Assembly: GCA_016872725.1 (NCBI GenBank)
Contig: VGZC01000027.1
Span: 1 to 64,000, forward strand
DNA from: Planctomycetota bacterium
GTDB taxonomy: Bacteria > Planctomycetota > Planctomycetia > Pirellulales > Pirellulaceae
DNA length: 64,000 nt
Direction of reading: 5' to 3'
The notes under the pieces were generated by a model, which did not search any database, had not been told where the DNA came from, and saw only the letters and a program-made list of their open reading frames with translations. Positions 26,884 through 35,306 of the stretch are shown here, one piece after another (position 1 is the stretch's first letter; each line of letters starts with the position of its first letter). The translations under genes and the position numbers were made by a program.

Positions 26884-28479
26884 ATGAACGAAAGACGCAT
26901 GCGCCCCGCGGGGCTCGTGGTTCTCACGCTCGCCGCGCTGGTTGCCGACGGCCGCTCCGCCGAGCCGGTTCGGCCGAATATCCTGTTCCTCTTCTCGGAC
27001 GACCTGACGTGCCAGGCAATCAGCGCGTACGGAGACGAGCGGAAACTCCTCAATACGCCGAACATGGACCGGATCGCGCGGGAAGGCATGCGGTTCGACC
27101 GGTGCCTGGTCACCAATTCGATCTGCGGCCCGAGTCGGGCGACCATCCTGACCGGGAAATACTCGCACCTGAACGGCTTCTACAACAACACGAACAGCCG
27201 GTTCGACGGCGCGCAGACGACATTTCCGAGCCTCCTGCGCGACGCGGGATACTCGACCGCGATCGTGGGCAAGTGGCATCTGATCAGCGAACCGGTCGGC
27301 TTCGATTACTGGCACATCCTTCCGGGCCAAGGCCGGTACTACAACCCCCCGATGATCGACAACGGCAAGAAAGTCGAACATCACGGCTACACGACCGACA
27401 TCATCACCGACTTGAGCATCGAGTGGCTCAGGAACAGGGACAAATCGAAGCCGTTCCTGTTGATGTCGCAGCACAAGGCGCCGCATCGGGAATGGTCGCC
27501 GGCGCTCCGCGATCTCGGATGGGACGAGGACCGCGACTACCCCGAACCGCCGACGCTTTTCGACACCTTCGAGGGCCGTGGTAAGGCGATCCACGACCAC
27601 GACATGGGGATCGCCGGCACGTTCACGGATCTCGACGTCAAGCTCGTCGCGCCTCCCGGCATCGACGCCGAGCAGCTCGCCGAATGGAACGCCTATTACG
27701 GGCCTCGCAATGGGGCGTTCCGCAAGGCGGCGCCGACCGGCAAGGACCTCGTGCGCTGGCGTTACCGCCGCTACATGCACGATTACCTTGGCTGCGTGAA
27801 GGCGGTCGATGACAACATCGGACGCATTCTGGAGTTTCTTGACGAGGAAGGGCTCGCCGAGAACACGATCGTCGTCTGTTCGTCCGATCAAGGATTCTAT
27901 TTGGGCGAACACGGCTGGTTCGACAAGCGGTGGATTTTCGAGGAATCGCTTCGCACGCCGCTCCTGGTCCGATGGCCCGGCAAGGTCCGTCCCGGAACGG
28001 CGAGCGCGTCGATCGTGTCGCTGATCGACTTCGCCGAGACGTTCCTTGACGTCGCGGGCGTCGCGGCGCCCGAATCGATGCAGGGTCGGAGTATTGTGCC
28101 CCTGCTTTGCGGCGAAGCGCCGAGCGACTGGCGGACGAGCCTGTACTACCACTACTACGAATTCCCCGTTCCGCACCGCGTTCGACCGCATTACGGCGTC
28201 ATCACCGATCGCTACAAACTCGTCCACTACTACAAGCCCGACGTGGACGATTGGGAGCTGCTCGATCGGGAGAAGGACCCGCTCGAAACTCGCAACTTCA
28301 TCGACGACCCGGCGTATGCGGACGTCGTGAAACAGCTCCGCGCCGAACTCGACCGACTTCGCGTCGAAGTCGGGGATACGGCCGAGCCGCCTCGATCGGC
28401 CTACGGCAATCAGCCGTTCGCGAATGAACCGAGACCGCAGGGGCGACCTGGGGGGAAAACCAAGGCGGCGGCGAAGTAG
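26884..28479 (+). CDS. Secreted sulfatase
   Basis: 531 aa from ATG 26884, with GGGAG about 9 bases upstream. A signal peptide (GLVVLTLAALVADGRSAE) precedes PNILFLFSDDLTCQAISAYG. The formylglycine site is CGPSRATILTGKYSHLNG (Cys81), the classical CxPSR form. Other hallmarks are IVGKWHL, FLLMSQHKAPHREW, VVCSSDQGFYLGEHGWFDKR and a C-terminal VITDRYKLVHYY subdomain. It belongs to the same broad group as choline and heparan sulfatases. Unlike the 16.8 kb sulfatase it has no C-terminal helical repeat region. Confidence 0.94.
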   Translation: MNERRMRPAGLVVLTLAALVADGRSAEPVRPNILFLFSDDLTCQAISAYGDERKLLNTPNMDRIAREGMRFDRCLVTNSICGPSRATILTGKYSHLNGFYNNTNSRFDGAQTTFPSLLRDAGYSTAIVGKWHLISEPVGFDYWHILPGQGRYYNPPMIDNGKKVEHHGYTTDIITDLSIEWLRNRDKSKPFLLMSQHKAPHREWSPALRDLGWDEDRDYPEPPTLFDTFEGRGKAIHDHDMGIAGTFTDLDVKLVAPPGIDAEQLAEWNAYYGPRNGAFRKAAPTGKDLVRWRYRRYMHDYLGCVKAVDDNIGRILEFLDEEGLAENTIVVCSSDQGFYLGEHGWFDKRWIFEESLRTPLLVRWPGKVRPGTASASIVSLIDFAETFLDVAGVAAPESMQGRSIVPLLCGEAPSDWRTSLYYHYYEFPVPHRVRPHYGVITDRYKLVHYYKPDVDDWELLDREKDPLETRNFIDDPAYADVVKQLRAELDRLRVEVGDTAEPPRSAYGNQPFANEPRPQGRPGGKTKAAAK

Positions 28480-28494
28480 GACCCCGGCATGGGC

Positions 28495-29250
28495 CTAGGG
28501 CGACCACGACGCGCCGTTCCAATCGGCGACCCGCTCCAATAGGCCGCGCACGCCCTCGGCGAATCGGTTGAACAGATACTCTCCCTTTTCGGCCGTCGCC
28601 GAGCCCGGATTGCCGATATGGCCGGGCGCCGAACGGTCCCGCGTGATCCAGCCGCGATAGGCAGGCTCGAAACCGAACCCGGGCTTGACCTCGGCGATCG
28701 ACGCGGGAGACTCGACGAGGTGCGGCGCGATGCGGAGGATCATCGACGTTTCCCATTCGCACGCGTGGCCCATGCGGGACTGAACAAGATCGTCGCGCCC
28801 TTCGCCCGGACGCGCGCAGTCCCAGTACGTCGCGAACAGCAAGAGCAGGTCGTCGCGGCCGCGGTGGCGCTGGCGCAATTCAAACACCGCCTGCCGACCG
28901 GGGATCTCATTCCCGCCGTGCCCATTCAGGAACACAATCCGCTGAAAACCGTGGGTCAGCAGGTTCTCGGCGAGACCGGCGAGCAGATCGATGTAGAGCC
29001 GGGGCGCGGCGGAGAGGGTGCCGGGAAAATCCATGTGGTGATCGGAATTGCCCAGCCATTGGAGGGGCGTGAAGAGCGCCCGGTCTCCGATCGATTCGGA
29101 AACGCGCCGCACGATTTCCCCGAGCAACATGCTGTCCGTGAAAACCGGCAAGTGCCGTCCGTGCTGTTCGAGCGCGGCGACCGGAACGACCACCGGGATA
29201 TTCTTGTCAAGCGATTGGACGCGGGGCCACGAGAGTTCGGCGAGTTGCAT
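28495..29250 (-). CDS. Creatininase family amidohydrolase
   Basis: 251 aa from ATG 29250, with AGGAG 8 bases upstream. Metal-binding motifs are intact: VVVPVAALEQHGRHLPVFTD (Glu, His, Asp), GNSDHHMDFPGTLS, IVFLNGHGGNEIP and GHACEWETSMIL (Glu). The family includes creatinine amidohydrolase, the riboflavin/F420 enzyme ArfB and mycofactocin maturation protein MftE; no partner genes for those pathways are nearby, so the substrate is open. It is convergent with the sulfatase (15-base gap). Confidence 0.9.
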   Translation of the reverse strand: MQLAELSWPRVQSLDKNIPVVVPVAALEQHGRHLPVFTDSMLLGEIVRRVSESIGDRALFTPLQWLGNSDHHMDFPGTLSAAPRLYIDLLAGLAENLLTHGFQRIVFLNGHGGNEIPGRQAVFELRQRHRGRDDLLLLFATYWDCARPGEGRDDLVQSRMGHACEWETSMILRIAPHLVESPASIAEVKPGFGFEPAYRGWITRDRSAPGHIGNPGSATAEKGEYLFNRFAEGVRGLLERVADWNGASWSP

Positions 29251-29459
29251 GATGTCTCCTGTCGCTCGAGCCGGATACGGATGCGTTGCGTTGAAACCGC
29301 CTTCGATTGTACGACGGCCCATCACCGCGTCCAGGAAATTCGGGGCGCGCTCCCGATTCGCGCGAGGTCGCGAAAGCGGGTACATTGACGCGGCGGGCGC
29401 GGCCCCCCGCGCCGCGCGGTCCCGCGTCCAAACGTCGATCCGATTCGGAGTTCCATACG

Positions 29460-30740
29460 ATGTTCCGTTCCTCGCCCGCCGCCATTCGGTGCGTCCTCGC
29501 CCTGCTCCTTCACGCCGCACTCGTTTCCGGAGCCGACGCCGAGTTCCTGGCGGGGATCGGCGTGCGGTCGATCACGCCCGACCCGCTGCTTCCGGTCTCC
29601 GGCGGCCTCGGAGCTCCCCATCCCGTCACGGAGAAGCGGGGCGAGCTCACCGCCCGAGCGCTCGTCTTGCGGAACGGCCCGACGACCGTCGCGATCGTCA
29701 GTCTCGACCTGCTCGGATTTCCGTCCGTTTTGGCGGACCGTGTCCGCGCGAAGATCGAGGGCATTCCCGAAGAGCACATCCTCATCGGCGCGACGCACAC
29801 GCACAGCGCCCCCGACTGTTACGCGTTTCCCGACGGGAAGGGCGGACATACGGCCGACCTGAAGTACATCGACTTGGTTTGCGAACAGGCGTCGGCCGCG
29901 ATCCAAGACGCGATCGGACGCCTGGAAGCGGCCGAACTGCGGATCGCGACCGGCGAGGCTCGGGGCAAGATCGCGTACAACTACTACGCCCCCGATCTGT
30001 ACGATCGGCGCATGAGCGTGATTCAGGCGGTCCGGCCGGACCGGACTGTGATCGCGACGCTCGTCAACTACGCGATCCATCCCGAGGTGCTTGGCGCCGA
30101 GGTCGGTATTTGCAGCCCTGACGTGATCGGACCGATGTGCGAGCGGATCGAGGCGCTCGCCGGCGGCCGCGCGATATTCATGAACGGAGCGCAAGGCGGC
30201 ATGATCACCGCCGACAACCGCGACCTCGACGATCCCCGCGACCCGCTGCGCGGCTATTGGAACGACCGCCGCGTCTGGGACGAGTGCCTGCGGATCGGGA
30301 ATACGATGGCCGACGAAGCAATGCGACTCGTCGGCGACGCGACCGCGCAGCGCGATCCCAAGCTCGTCTGCCGATTCCTCGACATGCGGATTCCCGTCGA
30401 TTCGGACGACCTGGCGGCCGTCATCAAGGGTTCACCCCTCCGATACCCCGTGAACGACGACGGCTCGATCACGACGCGGGTCAACTTCCTTGAGCTCGGA
30501 AACGCCCAAATCCTCACGATTCCCGGCGAGGCCCTTCCGAACATCGGTTTCTATCTGAAACGCACGATGCGGGGCGAACACAACCTGCTGTTCGGCCTGA
30601 CCAATGACGCCTTCGGATACATCATGACGAAGGTCGACTTCAAGAGCTTCCCGCGCTACGATTACATTTCGCGCGTCTCGCTCGGCGAAATGACGGGCGA
30701 GATCCTGATCGAAACGGCCCATCGACTGATCGGGCGTTGA
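29460..30740 (+). CDS. Secreted neutral/alkaline ceramidase-like hydrolase
   Basis: 426 aa. Signal peptide (CVLALLLHAALVSGADAE), then FLAGIGVRSITPDPLLPVSG, the start of the neutral ceramidase N-terminal domain. Zinc-site motif GATHTHSAPD (near 105) and VNYAIHPEVLG (near 205) carry the expected histidines, and MNGAQGG follows. The protein is shorter than true ceramidases (about 650 aa) and lacks most of their C-terminal domain, as do many planctomycete proteins annotated only as ceramidase-domain. Substrate may therefore differ. The ATG at 29460 lacks a strong ribosome-binding site. Confidence 0.85.
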   Translation: MFRSSPAAIRCVLALLLHAALVSGADAEFLAGIGVRSITPDPLLPVSGGLGAPHPVTEKRGELTARALVLRNGPTTVAIVSLDLLGFPSVLADRVRAKIEGIPEEHILIGATHTHSAPDCYAFPDGKGGHTADLKYIDLVCEQASAAIQDAIGRLEAAELRIATGEARGKIAYNYYAPDLYDRRMSVIQAVRPDRTVIATLVNYAIHPEVLGAEVGICSPDVIGPMCERIEALAGGRAIFMNGAQGGMITADNRDLDDPRDPLRGYWNDRRVWDECLRIGNTMADEAMRLVGDATAQRDPKLVCRFLDMRIPVDSDDLAAVIKGSPLRYPVNDDGSITTRVNFLELGNAQILTIPGEALPNIGFYLKRTMRGEHNLLFGLTNDAFGYIMTKVDFKSFPRYDYISRVSLGEMTGEILIETAHRLIGR

Positions 30741-30772
30741 GCGTCTCGCGCGACGAGCGCGCCGAGGCGAGG

Positions 30773-32935
30773 TCAATCGGTGGGGAATCCCCGCTTGCGC
30801 AGCAGGGCCTTGGTGTCGACGTCGCGGCCACGGAACGCGCGAAACGCTTCGGCCGGGTCCACCGTATCGCCGACCGACATGACGTGGTCGTAAAGCCGCT
30901 TCGCGATCGCCGGATCGTAGTACGTTCCCGCATCCTCGAAGACATTCGCCGCGTCGGCGGTGAGCGCGTCCGCCCAGAGATAGCTGTAATAACCCGCCGA
31001 GTACCCGTCGCTCGAAAAGATATGGCTGAAGTGCGGCGTGCGATGTCGCATCACGATTTCCTTGGGCATGCCGATTTCGGAGAGCGTCGCGCGTTCGAAT
31101 GCCCATGGATCGGTGATCGAATCGCCCGCGAGATGCAGTTTCATGTCGACCAGCGCGCTCGCCAGGTACTCCACGGTGGCGAACCCCTCGTTGAACGTCG
31201 CCGCCCGCTCGATCTTCGCGACCAGTTCCGCCGGCAGGGGCTTGTTCGTCTCGTAATGCAGGGCGAATCGATTCAGGACCTCGGGCGTCGAGAGCCAGTG
31301 CTCGTTGATCTGCGAAGGGAACTCGACGAAATCACGCGCGACATTGGTTCCCGCCTGCGACGGATACCGGACGTTCGAGCATAACCCGTGCAACGCGTGC
31401 CCGAACTCGTGGAACAACGTCCGCGCGTCGTCCCAGGAAATCAACACGGGCTGACCGGGGCCCGCCTTGATGAAATTCGAGTTGTTCGAGACGATCGGCG
31501 TGATCGGACGGTCGATCCGTTCCTGAACGCGGTAGTCGGTCATCCACGCGCCGGACCGCTTTCCCGTCCTCGCGTACGGATCGAAATACCACAGGCCGAC
31601 ATGGTCGCCCGTCCGCCCGACAACCTCCCAGACCTCGACGTCGGGATGGAAGATGGGAATGTCGGCCAACCGGCGGAATCGGAATCCATAGAGTTCCCCG
31701 GCGGCCCACATCATGGCGTCGCGCAGCTTATCGAGCTGCAAATGGGGTTTGACCAGGTTGAAATCGAGGTCGTATTTCGCCTTCCGGACCTTTTCGGCGT
31801 AGTACCGGTAGTCCCACGGCTCGATCGTGACTCCCGGATCGGATTGATCGGCGATCCGCTGCATGTCGGCCACTTCCTCGCGCACCCGCGCGACGGCCTT
31901 GGGCCAGACGGTCAACATCAAGGCGAGCGTCGCCTCGGGCGTCTTGGCCATTTGGGGCTCAAGCCGCCAGTGCGCGTGGGTCGGGTACCCGAGCAACTTC
32001 GCGCGCTCGGCCCGCAGTTGGAGGATCTCCGTGATAATCGCCCGATTGTCGTGTTCGTCCCCATGTTCCGCCCGCGTGTAGTAGTTGCGCCACACCTGTT
32101 CGCGAAGCGGACGGCGATCGGCGTATGTCAGGAACGGTTCCATCGACGACCGCGTGTTGAGCACGGCCCATCGGCCGGGCTTGCCCCGCTCGCCGGCGGC
32201 CGCCGCCATGGCCCCGACGATACTCTCGGGTAGGCCCGCGAGATCCGCTTTCTCCTCGATCCACGTCACGTGCCCCTGCTCCTCGGCAAGCACGTTCTGG
32301 TTGAATTCGGTGAACAGGGAGGCGAGCCGCTGGTTGATGGCGGACAGTTTGGCCTTGTCTTCGGCACTCAGCCGAGCCCCCTGGCGAATAAACGCTCTGG
32401 TGCGTTCGTCGACGAGCCTGCGTTCGGCGGGTGTGGGATCCGACGTTCCGAGGGCCCCGTGCACGGCGGACATGCGCGCGAAGAGCTTGGTGTTCTGGAC
32501 GACGCTGTCGCGAAACGCGGCGAGCTTCGGTTCGACCTGACGCTCGATGTCGGGGATCGGATCGATGTTCAGGTTGCTCGTGTGGACGCCGAAGATGTTT
32601 TCGAGCCGCGTGAGCGCGCGGCCGGCGTTCTCCATCGCGACGAACGTATTGGCGAACGTCGGCGGATCGGACTCGTCGGCGATCGCGTCGATCTCCCGCT
32701 TCGCCTGTTCGATCGCCGCGTCGAACGCCGCGATGAATGCGTCGGGGCGAACCTGGTCCCACGGAGGCACGCCTCCAAATGGTCCGGGCCATGTCTTGAG
32801 TAGGATCGATACATCGTTTGGGTTCATCGGTTCCCGCGCCAAATTGGGCTCGCCTCGCGCGATCGCTCCGGCGATGCCGACGAGGCTGAGCAAGAAAAAG
32901 CGGATCGTTCGCGAACGGAGGCATGTCCGTTTCAT
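30773..32935 (-). CDS. Exported M3 family oligopeptidase (Dcp/OpdA-like)
   Basis: 720 aa from ATG 32935. The thermolysin-like site is TLFHEFGHALHG (HEFGH at 509-513) with the third ligand Glu in FVEFPSQINEHW. The whole M3 helical fold is present, including RPITPIVSNNSNF and FATVEYLASALVDM. An apparent signal peptide (IRFFLLSLVGIAGAIARGE) points to the periplasm, whereas classical Dcp and OpdA are cytoplasmic or weakly localised. Its start overlaps the upstream permease gene by 4 bases, so peptide breakdown and amino acid uptake may be coupled. Confidence 0.92.
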   Translation of the reverse strand: MKRTCLRSRTIRFFLLSLVGIAGAIARGEPNLAREPMNPNDVSILLKTWPGPFGGVPPWDQVRPDAFIAAFDAAIEQAKREIDAIADESDPPTFANTFVAMENAGRALTRLENIFGVHTSNLNIDPIPDIERQVEPKLAAFRDSVVQNTKLFARMSAVHGALGTSDPTPAERRLVDERTRAFIRQGARLSAEDKAKLSAINQRLASLFTEFNQNVLAEEQGHVTWIEEKADLAGLPESIVGAMAAAAGERGKPGRWAVLNTRSSMEPFLTYADRRPLREQVWRNYYTRAEHGDEHDNRAIITEILQLRAERAKLLGYPTHAHWRLEPQMAKTPEATLALMLTVWPKAVARVREEVADMQRIADQSDPGVTIEPWDYRYYAEKVRKAKYDLDFNLVKPHLQLDKLRDAMMWAAGELYGFRFRRLADIPIFHPDVEVWEVVGRTGDHVGLWYFDPYARTGKRSGAWMTDYRVQERIDRPITPIVSNNSNFIKAGPGQPVLISWDDARTLFHEFGHALHGLCSNVRYPSQAGTNVARDFVEFPSQINEHWLSTPEVLNRFALHYETNKPLPAELVAKIERAATFNEGFATVEYLASALVDMKLHLAGDSITDPWAFERATLSEIGMPKEIVMRHRTPHFSHIFSSDGYSAGYYSYLWADALTADAANVFEDAGTYYDPAIAKRLYDHVMSVGDTVDPAEAFRAFRGRDVDTKALLRKRGFPTD

Positions 32936-34296
32936 TTCGGTCTTCTCCAATAGAAATAGGCCACACCCGCGAGGATGAGTACGCTTCCGGCCATCGATTC
33001 CAGAAACTTGTCGAGCAGCATGCTCAGCAGGGCCGCGGCGAACGCGAGCAGGTAGAGGGCGGGCGTCCACGGATATCCCCATGTGCGGTAGGGACGCGGA
33101 AGATCGGGCCGCCGGTACCGAAGCACGAAGACCGACGCGACGGCGAGCGCGTAGAAGAGCGATCCACCGAAGATCACGAAGTCGGTGAGCGCGTTGAACG
33201 CGTCCTCCGGATCGCTCCGCCATAGATGGGCCACGACGACGAGGACCGACGCCCATACGCCTTGCACGATGACGGAATTGGCGGGCGTCGAGTACTTCGA
33301 ATGAACTCGGGCTAGCTGGTCGGGGAGCAGTCCGTCCCGCGCCATGGCGAAATAGATGCGGGGGCCGGTCAGCATGTTCGATTGCGTCGCGCCGAATGTG
33401 GAGCACATCACACCGACGGAGGCGAGTACCACTCCGATCGGTCCAAGCAAGACGAGGAAGACGTCGCTCGCGACCGCCTTCGATTCCTTCACCGCGTCCA
33501 TCGGCAGGACGAAATGGTACGCCGCGTTCGCGGCGACGTAAACGGCGACGATCAAGATCACGCCGATCGCGAGCGCCAACGGAATGTTGCGCTGCGGATT
33601 GCGGATCTCCTCGGCGAGCGGCGCGATGTTGATCCAACCATCATACGGCCACAGCACGGCGATCGCAGCGATTCCGAGCGACCGAGCGAAGTCCACGCCC
33701 GGCGCGTCGGGCCAGATCGGACCGAGATTCGTTGAACTCGCCTTGCCGAGCATCCAGGGAAGGGAGATCAAGAGCCCGAGGAATCCGACTTTGATGATGA
33801 CCGTGATGTTCTGAAGCGTCGCGCCCCAGCGCGTGCTGCGCCCGTTGAGCGCCGTCAAGACGAGGATCAGTCCGATGGCGGCCGGGCCTTGCGCCGCATC
33901 GGGCATCGGGACGATCTTCCTGAAATAGATGATCGTCGCGCAGGTCAGCGCGCCGAGCGAGCCGGTCCGGACGATCCAGAACTCCGTCCATCCCCACAGG
34001 AAGGCGGGCAACTTTCCGAACGCCTCGCGCAAATAGACATACGGGCCGCCGGCCTGGGGAAGCATGGCCGAGAGTTCGGCGAGCGCCAGTGATCCGCACA
34101 GCGTGACCAGACCGATCACCGACCAGATCAGGACGATCGGTCCGAAGCGGTCCAGCTCGCGGGCGACCACCGAGGCCTTGAGGAAGATGCCTGAACCGAT
34201 GATCGATCCGACGACGATGCCGATCGCGTCGAAGAGCCCGAGCACGGTCGGGAGCCTCGCGGCGGCCGGATCGGAAAGGGGCGCGCGATCGTTCAT
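32932..34296 (-). CDS. APC family amino acid permease
   Basis: About 454 aa from ATG 34296 (ATG 34311 also possible). It has about 12 predicted membrane helices. The TM1 signature VGSIIGSGIFLKASVVAREL and GSLALAELSAMLPQAGGPYV in TM2/3 place it in the APC superfamily, near the LAT/serine-threonine exchangers. Later segments are PYDGWINIAPLAEEIRNPQR and GPRIYFAMARDGLLP. The 4-base overlap with the M3 peptidase gene suggests import or exchange of amino acids released outside the cell. Confidence 0.9.
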   Translation of the reverse strand: MNDRAPLSDPAAARLPTVLGLFDAIGIVVGSIIGSGIFLKASVVARELDRFGPIVLIWSVIGLVTLCGSLALAELSAMLPQAGGPYVYLREAFGKLPAFLWGWTEFWIVRTGSLGALTCATIIYFRKIVPMPDAAQGPAAIGLILVLTALNGRSTRWGATLQNITVIIKVGFLGLLISLPWMLGKASSTNLGPIWPDAPGVDFARSLGIAAIAVLWPYDGWINIAPLAEEIRNPQRNIPLALAIGVILIVAVYVAANAAYHFVLPMDAVKESKAVASDVFLVLLGPIGVVLASVGVMCSTFGATQSNMLTGPRIYFAMARDGLLPDQLARVHSKYSTPANSVIVQGVWASVLVVVAHLWRSDPEDAFNALTDFVIFGGSLFYALAVASVFVLRYRRPDLPRPYRTWGYPWTPALYLLAFAAALLSMLLDKFLESMAGSVLILAGVAYFYWRRPK

Positions 34297-34724
34297 GCTC
34301 GATCCATCCATGCTCCGGAACGCTCGAAAACGGCGGACAGTATGCCGTTCCCCGCCGGTGCGGTCAATTCCCCCGCGCAAAGCGGGCCCGGGCTCTCCGC
34401 ATGACGTGAATATGTCAGTTCACCGTCCCCCGTAGCCACCGTCGCCAGACGGTGGCGGCAGCGAGACGGGCTCCTCCGCGCTCTGGCGAGCGTGGCTACG
34501 GACGGTGGCCGACGCGCGCCCTGTTCGGCGGATCGAGCCCGGACCATCGTGGAAATCGATCGTCCGCCCGTTCGGAATCGCCCGGTTTCCGCCGCGATCC
34601 CTCGACAATAGGAACTTTCCCAAAGGTCATCGCCATGCGCCGCGCCACGTCGTCTCATCCAGACTCCCGATCCGTTTGGGCCGTTCGATGGGAACTTCGC
34701 GCCGAGCCCGAATGAGGATCCCGA
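34297..34724. other. Intergenic region carrying a large inverted repeat
   Basis: About 430 bases between the permease start and the chimeric reading frame. It contains the inverted repeat at 34431-34500. No gene is supported; open frames through it are GC-driven. Confidence 0.5.
34431..34500. repeat. Inverted repeat, about 22-base arms starting CGTAGCCAC
   Basis: The left arm CGTAGCCACCGTCGCCAGAC (34431-34450) is mirrored by a right arm that on the opposite strand reads CGTAGCCACGCTCGCCAGAG (34481-34500); 17 of 20 positions agree. The spacer of about 30 bases contains GGTGGCGG, which can also pair with part of the left arm. It lies just before a truncated gene and a gene of different style, and looks like a dispersed REP/MITE-type palindrome. 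Confidence 0.7.
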
Positions 34725-34739
34725 TTGGGGACGCCGAGG

Positions 34740-35190
34740 ACGCGCGGATCTCGACCGTGCGCTGGCTTCGAGCGGGTGCAACTGTTTTTCGGGGATGCCG
34801 ATCGCATCTACCATCCGATCGACGCCGCGCGTCAGCGGCAGGCGGTTCAGTTCCTGATCGAACGCGCATTCGCGACGCCCGCCGCGCTCGTCGACCCGAA
34901 CGTGCTCGAGCGGCTGGAAGCCGGCGGAGCTCCCGATCGCATCTTGGGTGGCCAGAAACCGATCCGCGCGTCGCTGCTCAGCGACGCGCGGCTCAAACGG
35001 ATGGCCGAGCACGCGCAGCGCGCCGGCGGAGACGCCTACACGCCCGCCCAGCTCATGGCCGACCTGCATGCGGGGATCCGGGCCGAGCTCGGCGCCGACC
35101 CCGGCGTGATCGACCTATACCGGCGCAATCCCCAGCGCGCGCGCCCGGACCTGCTGGTCGCGCGACTCCAATCCGATGACGACTCGACCG
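34740..35190 (+). pseudogene. C-terminal fragment of a DUF4953/DUF5117-type zinc metalloprotease
   Basis: About 135 residues read like the extreme C-terminus of large secreted zinc-dependent proteases of the DUF4953 group: GDADRIYHPIDAARQRQAV, LVDPNVLERLEAGGAPDRIL, SLLSDARLKRMAEHAQ, AYTPAQLMADLHAGIRAEL and DLYRRNPQRAR. The catalytic domain (HExxH and a propeller-like N-terminus, about 650 residues) is missing; upstream sequence is non-coding with an inverted repeat. The frame has no ribosome-binding site of its own and continues without a stop into the next, unrelated protein. I read it as the stump left by a deletion or insertion. Confidence 0.6.
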
Positions 35191-35306
35191 AAGCCGCGGC
35201 CCCGGTAGGCGACGGCTTCGGGTTTCACGAGAAGCCGGACGCCGCTTCCTTGTGGCGGTCAACACTATGGATACCGTACTCGACCAACCGCACCGTCTCG
35301 GGCAAA

